The position numbers and the translations under genes are program-made. From the NCBI GenBank assembly GCA_024809215.1, contig JANUBW010000006.1, positions 124,936 to 188,935 on the forward strand: 64,000 nt of DNA, in the 5' to 3' direction. The first letter of the stretch is position 1. Each line of letters opens with the position of its first letter. Source of the DNA: Niastella sp. OAS944. Its GTDB lineage: Bacteria > Bacteroidota > Bacteroidia > Chitinophagales > Chitinophagaceae. The notes under the pieces are model-generated. The model saw nothing but the letters and a program-made list of their open reading frames with translations, did no database searches and had not been told where the DNA came from. Shown one piece after another: positions 52,901 to 63,000 of the stretch.

Positions 52901-55900
52901 AAGTGGTAAAAAAGAAATGTGGTACCTGCATACCATTGAATCAAAAACCATGATCGCCACCTTTACCCTGCAACAACGCGATGATCTGCTGGCGATCAGT
53001 GAAAAAGGTGTCAAAACAAAAAATGGAAAAGCCTTATGCCTGAAACAGATTGACCTGTATTCAAAGGCCGATTTTTTAGCCCATGATACAAACGCCACAC
53101 CTATAAAAACCGTACACTTCGACTATTCATATGAATTGTGCCGCGGCATTAATAAATATAAGAGCGAGGGTAACGACTCGGGTAAACTAACCCTGAAAAG
53201 GATCTGGTTCACATATAATGGGAACAATAAAGGCAGGCTCAATCCTTATGAATTTTATTATCATAATAACAACCCGCGTTATATAACCAACGCTACCGAT
53301 AAATGGGGTACCTATAAAAACCCAATGCAAAACCCGGGAGCTACAACCGGCAACCCTTTGAGCAATGCCGACTATCCTTATGCATTACAAGATAGTACAC
53401 TAGCCGCTAATAACGCTGCCGCCTGGACTATGGATTCCATTAAACTGCCTTCCGGAGGCGGAATAAAAGTAAAATACGAAAGCGACGATTATGGGTATGT
53501 ACAAAACAGACGTGCCACCCAAATGATGGAGCTGGCGGGGTTTGGAACGTCAAATGCAGTGGCTTCACGTAGTGACAGGCTGTACAACGTTGACTCATAC
53601 TGGAAACCGGAAGATCAGCTGTTTACCTTTGTACGAATTCCGGTTGCTGTACAAAATGATCAGGAACTGTATGCACGATACCTGGAAGGTATGGGCAGGT
53701 TATATTTCAGGGTTTTTGTAAAAATGCCCTCAGATGACTGGGGTTATGGTTCAGAATATATTTCCTGTTATGCTGAACCCGACACTGCCTATAATAACGG
53801 TAAATGGTATGGTAAAACCAGCGATCCGAATATTATATGGATCAAAGTAGCAGGCGTAAACAAGGCTGGCGATGGCGGTGGTCCATTGAGCCCACTGGCT
53901 CAGGCTGCCATCAATTTTGTGCGGCTGAACCTGCCTTCCAAAGCAAACGGTGATGCCGAGCCTGGCGATAAATTCAATGTGCTCACAGCTGTAAGCAATA
54001 TTGTTCCTTTACTACCTACAGTAGTTTCTATGTTAAATGGCTTTAATGATGCCAGGAAAAATAGCCTGGCGGCCGTTACCACACCTTCGCGTTCTTATGT
54101 ACGATTAAATAGTCCCACGCTGAAGAAATACGGTGGCGGTTTGCGGGTAAAGACAGTTCTTGTTTACGACTCGTGGGACAAAATGACGCAACAAAAAGAT
54201 AAAAAGCAACGGGAAGCGGTATATGGTCAACATTACGATTATACGATGGAGCAAAACGTAAATGGTGTGCCCACCCGTATCAGTAGTGGAGTAGCTGCCT
54301 GGGAGCCAATGATAGGCGCTGAAGAAAATCCTTTCCACCTGCCCATAGAGTACCGGGATAAAGTATCTATAATGGCCCCTGCAGCCACTTTATATAGCGA
54401 AGAACCGTTGGGCGAGGCGTTTTTTCCCGGTGCTTCCATTGGTTACCGCAACGTGCGCGTAAGAAGTATCCATACAAATAAAACCCGCTCAGCCAATGGC
54501 TATTCCGAATCGAGATTCTATACAACGTATGATTTTCCGACAACCTGGGACTGGTCGGTGTTCGACAATGATACCAAGAAAAGATATAAACCTGCGCTAA
54601 GAAATTTCCTGCGTATCGATGCCCGAAATTATCTCGCGGTTTCACAGGGCTTTAAAGTAGAACTAAATGATATGAATGGCAAGCTTCGTTCAGAAGCTAC
54701 GTATTCGGAAGTTGATTCGGTTGGGCTTATAAGCTATACCGAGAATTTTTACCGGGTCGATAATAATGCCGTTACCTATAAGAAATTGAACAACATGGTA
54801 ACGACCATTAGCCCGGATGGTACAATAGATACAACGGCAATTATTGGTAAAGATGTGGAGTTGATGGCCGATATGCGCGAACAAACCTCTGTTTCCGTTG
54901 GTGCCAATGTTAGTGTGAATGTGGATCTTTTCGCTGTACCCGGTGCACCCGCTTTCGTGATTGTTCCAAGTCTGATACCCCTTTACCAGAAGGAAACCAC
55001 CCGATTCCGTTCGGCGGCCATGACAAAAGTGATATACCGGTATGGCATCATCGACAGTGTGGTGCATATTGAAAAGGGAAGTAAGGTATCTACCAAAAAT
55101 ATGTTGTACGATTCGGAAACGGGTGATCCATTATTGACAAGAACACAAAATGAATTCAACGATCCCATATACCAGTTTAGCTATCCGGCGCATTGGGCTT
55201 ATAAAGGCGTTGGGCCTGCCTACCAGAATATTGGCGCCCTGTTGATGCATCTGGAGGTGAGGAATGGTAAAATAACGCAGGGGATAAATGGTCAGGAAGC
55301 CAATTACCTAATGGGAGGTGATGAGTTACTGGCATACAGTAAGGAATCTTACAACGCTATAGGTTGTGCTGTTGGTGACACGGCCTCCTTTGCTGACAGA
55401 TATAAATTATGGGTGATAGACAGCAATATCGTACACGGTGGCGCACCACAACTATTCCTTGTAGACAGGAACGGGGTGCCGTTTTCGGGTAATGATGTTA
55501 CACTGAAAGTCATCAGGTCGGGCCACCGGAATATAAACGGGGCGGTTGGTTCGGTAGTGTCGCTACGTAATCCTATGCGGCCAGATGCAAATGGAAATTA
55601 TCACCTGGTATTTGATACGGCCACCCATGTGGTAAATGCCGATGCCAGTGAGATGGCGCAGTTTTGGAAAGTGGCCGATAGAAGAAAAAATGATGTTAAG
55701 CAAACTTGTATTGCCACCAGGGAAGATTCAACACTGTTTGCACAGGAAGCATGCAACTGTATGCTGCCGTTCTTTGATCACCTCATAAAAACAAATCAAT
55801 TATTTGTACTCGACGCCAATATTAAGACGATAGGTACATTGGCTGGTGAAATAGACAGCTTTGATATAAACAACTGTCCATTATTGAAAAGGAATAAGGA

Positions 55901-57962
55901 CCAATACTTTAAGCCAATAACAGCCGACCCTGTAAAAACGGTCTATGAATGTTATATTGGAAATGTAATGGTAGAACTATACCGTCGTACGCCTACCAGC
56001 GCATCGTACTACGATTATACCATCGGTACCTGCACCCCCGGTGGAGTAATATTCAGAAGGGCTAATGTGGAAATTCCATCGCCCGATACTGTTACAGTGC
56101 GTATTGCACCCAATTTTTCAGCAAGCCTGCTGTCTACGCAAACCTGTCCCACTTTCAGGGATTCCTTAACATTGATCGACTCTGTTTCTGATAGGTTGAT
56201 GACTGAAAACAATCTCAATATTGGCGTGCATGAGCGGAATGCGTTGGCTGTTTTGGATTTCAACAATATAAATGACCAGGTGCCTCATAACGCTGAAATA
56301 TTATCGGCCAGGATGTTGTTGCAAGCCGATCAACGCGGTCATAAACCAGGTATGTGGCCCAATGCCAACTCAGTAAACCCGGTTGATACCTTAAGTGTAT
56401 CATTGATTACCCCCGGCTGGTATTCGAAGGTGCCATTAGTAGATTTTCATGAAAAAATATATAACAGTAAATGGCATAGGGAAGTTAAAAGAACAGTGCC
56501 CTTCCAAAACGATACCATCAATGTAAAAGATTATGTGGAAGGGTACCGTATCGGAAGATATGTTTCTACTTCTTTCATGCTTACACAGGGCGCAAAAGAT
56601 TTTCACGCCGATACTTCGGCCTGTACATTTGGCGAGTTTGTAGAACCGCCGGGTTATTTGCAAAGTGGTTATGGTAATTATTATTCAACCTGGTATTCGC
56701 AGCGTTATGCCGATGCTGCCAAATGGCCGGTGATAGAAGTAACGTATGTTGTTAAGCCACGGGTGCCCGATACGGCGGGGCTTGAAGTGCGGTACAATTC
56801 AACGAAGAAATGTTCAAATTCAGGTAGCAGCATTTGTTACAGTTCCATTATCGATACAAGTGTTAACCCTTATCAATATGGCATACTGGGTAATTTCCGT
56901 CCGCTGCGCAGTTATGTATATTATGGCAGCCGTGTGGAATCTGATACGTCTAAATACATCAATACCCGCACTTTTGGAGTTATAAAAGATTTTGCTCCAT
57001 TCTGGGTATATCAAAACAATCAGTGGGTGCCTTCATATGATACCACCCGTTGGGTATGGAACAGCCAAACTACCTTGTTTAACCGCAAAGGATTTGAGCT
57101 GGAAAATAAAGACCCGTTGGGTCGTTACAATTCAGGTGTCTACGGCTATGGATTAACACTGCCAACTGCCGTGTTGCAAAACAGCCATTATCAGGAAGGC
57201 GCCTATGAAGGTTTTGAGGATTATGGTTTTGAAACAAACACCTGCAATGAAGCCTGTCCCATTACCCGCTCGTTCGACTTCTCTCCGTTCAAGGCCGGGT
57301 TTACCACCACACAGGCACATACGGGAAGATATAGCTTGAAGATAGATCAGGACAACCTGGTGGGTATTGAAGCCAATCTGCAAATTGCTTCAGATGCAAT
57401 AGTGCCCCAGCTCAATGCTAAAATGAAATCAGAGGACTGTGGTAGTAAGTTCAAAGGAATGAAGGCCTCAACGAATACAATAGTGCCAAACTTTGCGCCC
57501 ATAGCCGGTAAAAAAGTACTCATTGGCGGCTGGGTAAAAGAAGACAACAGTTGTATGTGCAAAAGCTATACGCGTAATCACATACGCGTAAGCTTTACGG
57601 CGGGCGGTAATGTAAGCACCATTACGTTAAGCCCGGCAGGTAACCTGGTTGAAGGATGGCAGCGCTATGAATCAATTGTTGACATTCCTGCCAATGCAAT
57701 CCAAATGAAAGTAGAACTGCAGGCTTCCGATTCGGCTGTTACTTATTTCGACGATATCCGCATTCATCCGTTCAATGCACAAATGAAATCGTTCGTGTAC
57801 AATGCCGTGAACCTGCGGTTAATGGCCGAACTCGATGAGAACAACTATGCCACCTTCTATGAGTACGACGATGATGGTACGTTGGTTCGGGTGAAAAAGG
57901 AAACAGAGCGTGGGGTGCAAACGATAAAAGAAAGCAGAAGCGCTTTGTTTAAGGAACAATAA
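49974..57962 (+). CDS. Giant YD-repeat/PA14 surface protein
   Basis: 2662 residues, one uninterrupted frame. Signal peptide about 1-28. The N-terminal conserved block (LFSGDFSYNIPLLDVGGYPV, ITMDEEASWVGLGWNINPG) is the start typical of Bacteroidota RHS/SpvB-like giants. A PA14 domain spans about 637-779 (NGYFYKNTEFRGPW, FDFGVVVDD-type strands, WLDDSVVIDTW). The middle is strand-rich; a Cys-containing region lies near 1905-2020. About 2433-2600 resembles a jelly-roll carbohydrate-binding domain (HTGRYSLKI, YFDDIRIHPF), and the end has a single YD-like repeat (AELDENNYATFYEYDDDGTL). It probably works with the second RHS-like giant at 60034. Confidence 0.8.
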   Translation: MILSLALRYQKHIALFLLSISFVQLTIAERIGRRYEPYQWGRLSSRNNNRVAPGNILASASPLQGSKKMDGPVITLDKSIANHSFIGGPTQPESQSFSSVNSNNMVDLFSGDFSYNIPLLDVGGYPVNIAYHSGITMDEEASWVGLGWNINPGSITRNMRGVPDDFNGGADTMRKVSNIKPNDNWGVTVGGNMEIFGLDKLKKSSTGQDPTSLSIDAGMSLGVFHNTYNGWGFEQSLNASLSVGAKQFGSLTGGLSLTNNTQNGITLQPSLSYQFRHEQSKNYPGWSGGLSVSAPYNSMTGLKGIQMGLNSSLSNRNGASLGAERSALLFAWAPYTPYITMPMTNFNNSVTFKLGDQKKGHHASTFISGYWGSEYIESADTSVAMPVFGYLNYQNFVGNRDALTDFNREKEITYREKPAVPHIGVPTYTYDVFSMSGEGTGGTFRPYRGDIGYISDHRILNKTKTNAFSGDLGFGDILHAGVDLNFNYSYTQSGPWEAENEIGNTINFRNSRGLFEATYFRNPGEKAINTKAFYDKLGGDDVVAPALSQNSKNSPTIIAANTLNRYSGRAKVGSIPVEKDSVIRTKRDKRAQVISYLTASEASVAGLDKYIYHHKVNTFTPRHCDDISVSDTISLGTGLNGYFYKNTEFRGPWFVPEKFNETMHHDWERWTPYYAHAGNKKIEISDSFPNDNFTVRWLGRLKAPETGTYDFGVVVDDRIRVWLDDSVVIDTWKPRTYPDWPKTKLNLIKDHFYKLKIEYLELGGDGFAYAHLFWRTPSQDHTKEFTRNNYSGDKDTINIKHFFPPVFTDTAIVDNVITREDRVNNFRKASHISEIDVLNPDGRRYVYGIPVYNIEQKEVSFSVDKGNAKNNLSGMTTYSDQENSTRNISGKQGYYSRQEIPAYAHSFLLSGILSPDYVDVTGNGISDDDQGDAVKFNYSKTAGIASPYEWRAPYSDSANYAEGLKTYNRDDKANYVSGKKEMWYLHTIESKTMIATFTLQQRDDLLAISEKGVKTKNGKALCLKQIDLYSKADFLAHDTNATPIKTVHFDYSYELCRGINKYKSEGNDSGKLTLKRIWFTYNGNNKGRLNPYEFYYHNNNPRYITNATDKWGTYKNPMQNPGATTGNPLSNADYPYALQDSTLAANNAAAWTMDSIKLPSGGGIKVKYESDDYGYVQNRRATQMMELAGFGTSNAVASRSDRLYNVDSYWKPEDQLFTFVRIPVAVQNDQELYARYLEGMGRLYFRVFVKMPSDDWGYGSEYISCYAEPDTAYNNGKWYGKTSDPNIIWIKVAGVNKAGDGGGPLSPLAQAAINFVRLNLPSKANGDAEPGDKFNVLTAVSNIVPLLPTVVSMLNGFNDARKNSLAAVTTPSRSYVRLNSPTLKKYGGGLRVKTVLVYDSWDKMTQQKDKKQREAVYGQHYDYTMEQNVNGVPTRISSGVAAWEPMIGAEENPFHLPIEYRDKVSIMAPAATLYSEEPLGEAFFPGASIGYRNVRVRSIHTNKTRSANGYSESRFYTTYDFPTTWDWSVFDNDTKKRYKPALRNFLRIDARNYLAVSQGFKVELNDMNGKLRSEATYSEVDSVGLISYTENFYRVDNNAVTYKKLNNMVTTISPDGTIDTTAIIGKDVELMADMREQTSVSVGANVSVNVDLFAVPGAPAFVIVPSLIPLYQKETTRFRSAAMTKVIYRYGIIDSVVHIEKGSKVSTKNMLYDSETGDPLLTRTQNEFNDPIYQFSYPAHWAYKGVGPAYQNIGALLMHLEVRNGKITQGINGQEANYLMGGDELLAYSKESYNAIGCAVGDTASFADRYKLWVIDSNIVHGGAPQLFLVDRNGVPFSGNDVTLKVIRSGHRNINGAVGSVVSLRNPMRPDANGNYHLVFDTATHVVNADASEMAQFWKVADRRKNDVKQTCIATREDSTLFAQEACNCMLPFFDHLIKTNQLFVLDANIKTIGTLAGEIDSFDINNCPLLKRNKDQYFKPITADPVKTVYECYIGNVMVELYRRTPTSASYYDYTIGTCTPGGVIFRRANVEIPSPDTVTVRIAPNFSASLLSTQTCPTFRDSLTLIDSVSDRLMTENNLNIGVHERNALAVLDFNNINDQVPHNAEILSARMLLQADQRGHKPGMWPNANSVNPVDTLSVSLITPGWYSKVPLVDFHEKIYNSKWHREVKRTVPFQNDTINVKDYVEGYRIGRYVSTSFMLTQGAKDFHADTSACTFGEFVEPPGYLQSGYGNYYSTWYSQRYADAAKWPVIEVTYVVKPRVPDTAGLEVRYNSTKKCSNSGSSICYSSIIDTSVNPYQYGILGNFRPLRSYVYYGSRVESDTSKYINTRTFGVIKDFAPFWVYQNNQWVPSYDTTRWVWNSQTTLFNRKGFELENKDPLGRYNSGVYGYGLTLPTAVLQNSHYQEGAYEGFEDYGFETNTCNEACPITRSFDFSPFKAGFTTTQAHTGRYSLKIDQDNLVGIEANLQIASDAIVPQLNAKMKSEDCGSKFKGMKASTNTIVPNFAPIAGKKVLIGGWVKEDNSCMCKSYTRNHIRVSFTAGGNVSTITLSPAGNLVEGWQRYESIVDIPANAIQMKVELQASDSAVTYFDDIRIHPFNAQMKSFVYNAVNLRLMAELDENNYATFYEYDDDGTLVRVKKETERGVQTIKESRSALFKEQ

Positions 57963-57984
57963 AAAGAACATATAAAATCATTAT

Positions 57985-58734
57985 ATGAAGAAGATCATTT
58001 TACTGGTGTTAGCGGGTTGTTTACTGGTTAGTGTGCAGGCAATCGCAGGTGACAGCACCCTTGTAGTAAAACAGTTTATGCAGCAAGTGCAACAGGCATA
58101 TAAGTCGGCATCGTACTTAAGCTTTCATGTGGTATACAGGTATGCGAATAAAGACAACCCAGGTCAATACTTCGATACCATGTCGGGCGAAGTGGCATTG
58201 CATAAGAACCATATGCGATTTGTGATAGAAGGAACAGAGATGCTAACAAACGATACCTATTCCATGCAGGTAAATAATGAAGATAAGCTGATCTATTTGT
58301 CAACACCGCAGCCTTCGCAAATGGCCGATCCCGTGGCTGTGCTCGATAGTGCGCTCGCTCAATTTGAAGGTATACGTACCAGGGTAACAAATAATAAAGG
58401 TATGGCAACGCTCACGCTGAGTTTTCCGCCCGGTCAAACATATAAGAACATTATCATGGTAATTGATGAAAAGACCGGCTTCTTTAAAAAGGTAGTGTAT
58501 GAAATGTATACCAGTGAACTGGTTGAAAAAGACCAGCTGATTGGCGAAGGCGGCAACGGGCTTTATCAGAATGAGGGTAATGTTGAGATCCTGTTCAGTG
58601 ACTATGCGCAGGGACAGTTTACCGATGAGCTCTTTGATGAAAAGCGGTTCTTTAACCGGCTTGCCAAAGGAAAGTACGAGCCATCAGAAAAGTATAAAGA
58701 TTACCAGATATTTCTTGCTTCGCCAAAACTGTGA
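57985..58734 (+). CDS. LolA-like periplasmic protein
   Basis: 249 residues with a signal peptide (MKKIILLVLAGCLLVSVQAIA|G). The fold pattern (a long amphipathic N-terminal helix with VVKQFMQQVQQAYKSASYLS, then YFDTMSGEVALHKNHMRFVI, and long antiparallel strands) is that of LolA/LolB-like half-barrels that carry lipoproteins or lipids, seen also in DUF-type relatives. It starts 22 bp after the giant gene, so it may chaperone a product of this cluster. Assignment is at fold level only. Confidence 0.55.
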   Translation: MKKIILLVLAGCLLVSVQAIAGDSTLVVKQFMQQVQQAYKSASYLSFHVVYRYANKDNPGQYFDTMSGEVALHKNHMRFVIEGTEMLTNDTYSMQVNNEDKLIYLSTPQPSQMADPVAVLDSALAQFEGIRTRVTNNKGMATLTLSFPPGQTYKNIIMVIDEKTGFFKKVVYEMYTSELVEKDQLIGEGGNGLYQNEGNVEILFSDYAQGQFTDELFDEKRFFNRLAKGKYEPSEKYKDYQIFLASPKL

Positions 58735-58782
58735 TCTGGTTCACTATAAAAAATAATTAAAGAACTATTCCAATCGAATATT

Positions 58783-59961
58783 ATGAAACGTATAATTTTT
58801 GTTCTCTCCATTCTGCTATTGGGGAATGCCCTCCATGCTCAATATGTATATACCATCAAAGCTGATAGTGTAAAGATCACCAACACCTGCGATACCGCGG
58901 AGCTTATTATTGAGAACCATACCCAAACAGTGCCGGGTTTCCTGTTTAACAGAGGCAGGGGTAGAACGGAGTTCAGAAGAATAGCTCAGCTTGACGATAC
59001 CTCGGTTGTGGTAGGTGGTGATACCATTCATTTGGGACGAGGAAGCAAAAACTTTGCCAACGCCGATCTTAAACTGACCGGTGAAAGGATACATGATGGC
59101 GCCCGCAATTTAATAACGTATCAGAATTTCGATGGCATTAATATGCTCACAAAAACAAGTGATGATTTGTATACTACAGATTTACAGCTTTGGGGAGGTT
59201 TGTATTACGATTACCGAAATGAGCATTTTGGAAATACTACCAGTATGGTTTTAGCAGATGGTCTGACAATGAGTTTTAAAAATCCGCAATTGGGGGCAGG
59301 AGCACGTATGCAACTTGGGGTTAGTGAACTTGTTTATCGTGCAAGTTCAGCCGATGGTGAGGGAAGTGCAGGCATGACAGCCGAAGTTTCTGATAACTGG
59401 GGGACTTTTGACTATACCATAAGCGATATTGGTGGCCGCATGTATTTATATAATAAAGACTATGAGGGGAATGGCTCTGGTATGTACATGTATGCAGGTG
59501 ACAGTTTGAATATTTATTGTTCCCGGGGGGAGGTGAGTGCAGGTTTGACGATGACACAGGACCGGGTTGAATTCATTAATAAAATTGGTATCAACGATTT
59601 TCGCCTGGTCGGTCTTCCCGCATCAACAAGCGCCACCGATAGTATGCTGGTTGTGGACGGCAATGGGCAGGTTAGAAAAAGGCCACAGTCGCCACAGCGC
59701 ACCAGCGCAACTGTCACCGGAAGTGCATACACCATTCCCGCAGGTATAGATGTAGTATTTGTAAACTATGCCGCTGGCCAGGCAACCATTACTTTGCCTA
59801 CCGGTACTTTAGACCGCGAAATAACCATCAAGAATTTACATACAACCAATACCGTAGTTATTGCAGGATTAGATTCAAATGAATCGAATTTCATAGCTAC
59901 CCGTGGCGCCATTACCATAAAATACACGGGTAGCGCCTGGGTGGGCATCAGTAAGTATTGA
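58783..59961 (+). CDS. Fibre-like exported protein, paralogue 3
   Basis: 392 residues. The same N-terminal module as the genes at 43561 and 45047 (YVYTIKADSVKITNTCDTAE, GFLFNRGRGRTEFRR) is followed by an unrelated middle (LQLWGGLYYDYRNEHFG, GMYMYAGDSLNIY) and a different C-terminal domain (TITLPTGTLDREITIKNLHT ... GSAWVGISKY), which resembles the C-terminal domains of other Bacteroidota tail-fibre-like proteins. Thus the N-terminal module is combined with different distal parts. It lies directly before the second giant. Confidence 0.75.
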   Translation: MKRIIFVLSILLLGNALHAQYVYTIKADSVKITNTCDTAELIIENHTQTVPGFLFNRGRGRTEFRRIAQLDDTSVVVGGDTIHLGRGSKNFANADLKLTGERIHDGARNLITYQNFDGINMLTKTSDDLYTTDLQLWGGLYYDYRNEHFGNTTSMVLADGLTMSFKNPQLGAGARMQLGVSELVYRASSADGEGSAGMTAEVSDNWGTFDYTISDIGGRMYLYNKDYEGNGSGMYMYAGDSLNIYCSRGEVSAGLTMTQDRVEFINKIGINDFRLVGLPASTSATDSMLVVDGNGQVRKRPQSPQRTSATVTGSAYTIPAGIDVVFVNYAAGQATITLPTGTLDREITIKNLHTTNTVVIAGLDSNESNFIATRGAITIKYTGSAWVGISKY

Positions 59962-60033
59962 TAGAAGAAAATAGTTGGTGTGGAACCTTTTTCAGGAACC
60001 GTAAGATTTCGGAAGGCATAAAATAAGATTCAA

Positions 60034-63000
60034 ATGCAGACCCATTCCTTTTACCGCATATTATTATTTGTAGGCTTTTTTTGTATGGCTGCTATTGCCC
60101 GTGCGGGCGATGGGGGCGGCGGCGTAGTAGCAAGAGCTATACTCGACGGTAGCAAGAACCAGATACGCAAAGACTCTTCGGTAACCGTGCAGGATTCCGC
60201 TTTCTTCAATGCAGCGGCCATAGGAGTTGATACCGGTTACCAGGTACAAAATGTTATTACCCTTAAGATCAATGAAGCCTCAAATGTATACATGCGTACC
60301 GCTTTTGAGGTAAAAGTAAAACTGCTTATTTCTTACAGTAATGGCGCCGATACGGCTTCCTTAATAAAAGATTTTACCATTACCTATGATACGGGCAAAG
60401 TATATAATGCCCGGAATAATTTTGTTTTTTACGGGGGAAGAAAAGTAACGGTAAAAGTGCTGGAAGTAGATTCGAATGGCGCTACGTGGAATGTGTCATC
60501 TGTGTTGTTTATAGAAAATCAGTTGACAGCTAAGCCGAAATATAACTTTTCATGTACCAATACGGTTACAAATATAACAGTAAACCCGTTGGCAGGTGCC
60601 AATGCCGACGAACTACCTGTAAGCTGGACGGCCATCCGCGGAGCCGACCAGTACGACCTGGAATGGACCTATATAGATGAATCTGCTTATGGCAGGTATA
60701 AAAAACAAGACGGGAGTTTTGATCCTGCATTGATATTCTATCACAATTCTACCCGCGTAAGCACAAGTGCCAATACATACAACATTCCATTGATGTATGA
60801 TAACAATGGAACATTGTTTATCCGTGTGCGGCCGGTACAAATAGGTAAGGCCAATTCGGTATTGGCTGCTATCTGGAGTTCTGATGCATCCCTGACTGGA
60901 ATGGGGCAATATGCGTTTACCGGTCATGAACGGCCGCTTAACTGGCAATCGAACATCAGTTTTGCGGAAGAAGGAAAAAGGAAAGTGGTAACGCAGTATT
61001 TTGATGGCAGCCTGCGCAACCGTCAAACCGTAACCAAGGACAATACCAATAATAAAACAATTGTTGCCGAAACGTTTTACGATTACCAGGGGCGGCCTGC
61101 CATTCAGGTAATGCCGGCGCCATCTTTGCAAAATGCAATTCAGTATACCGCAGGGTTTAATAGAAGTATCAACAACCCCGAGTATTATAAAAGTGATTTT
61201 GATTCGCTGTACAGCCCCGATATGTATTGCAATGCCCATGGCAAAGAAATGGTTGACAGTTCGGGCGCCAGTCTCTATTATTCAGCGAACAATCCCAATA
61301 AAACCATTGGGATGAACCAGTTCATTCCAAACGCAGAAAAATATCCTTTCACAGAAACGGAGTATACGCCGGATAATACGGGGCGTATCAGCCGCCAGGG
61401 TGGGGTGGGAAAAGATTTTCAGTTGGGTAGTGGCCATGAAACAAAATATTATTATGGGTCACCCGACCAGGGCGAACTGGATGCTTTGTTTGGAACTGAT
61501 GTGGGCGACCATTCGCATTATTTTAAGAACATGGTGCAGGATGCCAACGGACAGTTCAGCATTAGTTATGTAGATATGCACGGCCGCACCATCGCTACCG
61601 GACTGGCAGGTGTGGCGCCTACAAGCATGGCACCGCTGGCTTCTTATGACAGCATCGATGTTACCGAAAATCTGGTTGACTCAGGTTCGCGCTTTTTGGA
61701 GAACTGGAGCATGATAAACCAGAAATCGTTACTGGTTTCAGCGGCAGGGAACTATGCCTTCAGGTACAAACTCGATCCCGCTTCGCTTATAGAAAAGAAT
61801 TGCGAAAATCTTGGCGCTCAGAATATCTGTTATACATGTTTGTACGACCTGCAGATAACTATTACCGATAATTGCAATAACCAGTCGTTACCGGGTAAAA
61901 AAGCATACGAAAAGGTATTACGCAATTTTTCGCTGGGTGCCATTACGCCGTCCTGTACGCCAGAGCCGATGACGTTCTCGTTTGACCTTTCCCTACAACC
62001 TGGTAACTACCAGATCACCAAACGGTTAACGTTGAGCCGCGATGGGTTTAATTATTACCGCGATAGTGTATATATGCCCAATAATACCTGCCGGTCATTA
62101 CAGGATTTCATAAATGAACAACGTGCAATAATAGCCCAAACCAGCCAGGATTGTGAGCCGGATTGTGCTAAATGCCGGGAGAGTGTGGGTACCGCAGAAC
62201 AATTCAAGACTAAGTTTATTTCGCAGGCAGGTATACCTGCCGATGAGGTGGCATTGTATAACGATCAAATAAACGCCGCTTACAAAAATGCGGTTGAAGC
62301 CTGTAATGCATTGTGCGGCGACAGTGCTTCGGCCGACAATGATATTCGCAATGCTATGTTGCAGGATATGACCCCTCCATATGGCCAGTATGCAGATACA
62401 ACTGCGAAAGGAAGAACGAGCATGTATTCTATTTTCTGGGTTGACCCCCAGGATTCCACCGATTTTGTAAGCGTGTTTCAGTTAGAGCAGGTAAAGTACC
62501 TTGATGCTAACGGCCAGCCCGATAAAGTGTACAATGCTAATAGTGATATGATGGTAGAGCCGAATTCACTAAGCAGGACCGAGTTTACACAAAACTTCCG
62601 CACTACCTGGGCCGAGGCGTTATTGCCTTATCATCCTGAGTATTGCAAATTGAAAGAACTGGAAGCATTAAGGCCAAGCAATTTGTGGGACAGGAAAATG
62701 GAGGCCGTGGACAATTATAGAGATGCAAAAGCGGCAGGCTATCTCAATCCTACCAATATTGCAGATACCAATTGCATTTTCGGTCCTAATAACAATAATC
62801 TCGATCCATTACTAAGTATACATCCGGGTGTAAAAGATCGCCTCGAACAAAAGCTGGTCGAGTATGTGAAATTGAATAATGGAAAATTTATTAACGTATG
62901 GGCCATGGCCAACATCGTTACCAAGTGCGATGAAGGAAATTCATTATGTACAGAATTTTATAATAATAACAGGTTACACAATTTTGATACTACCTGGTGT

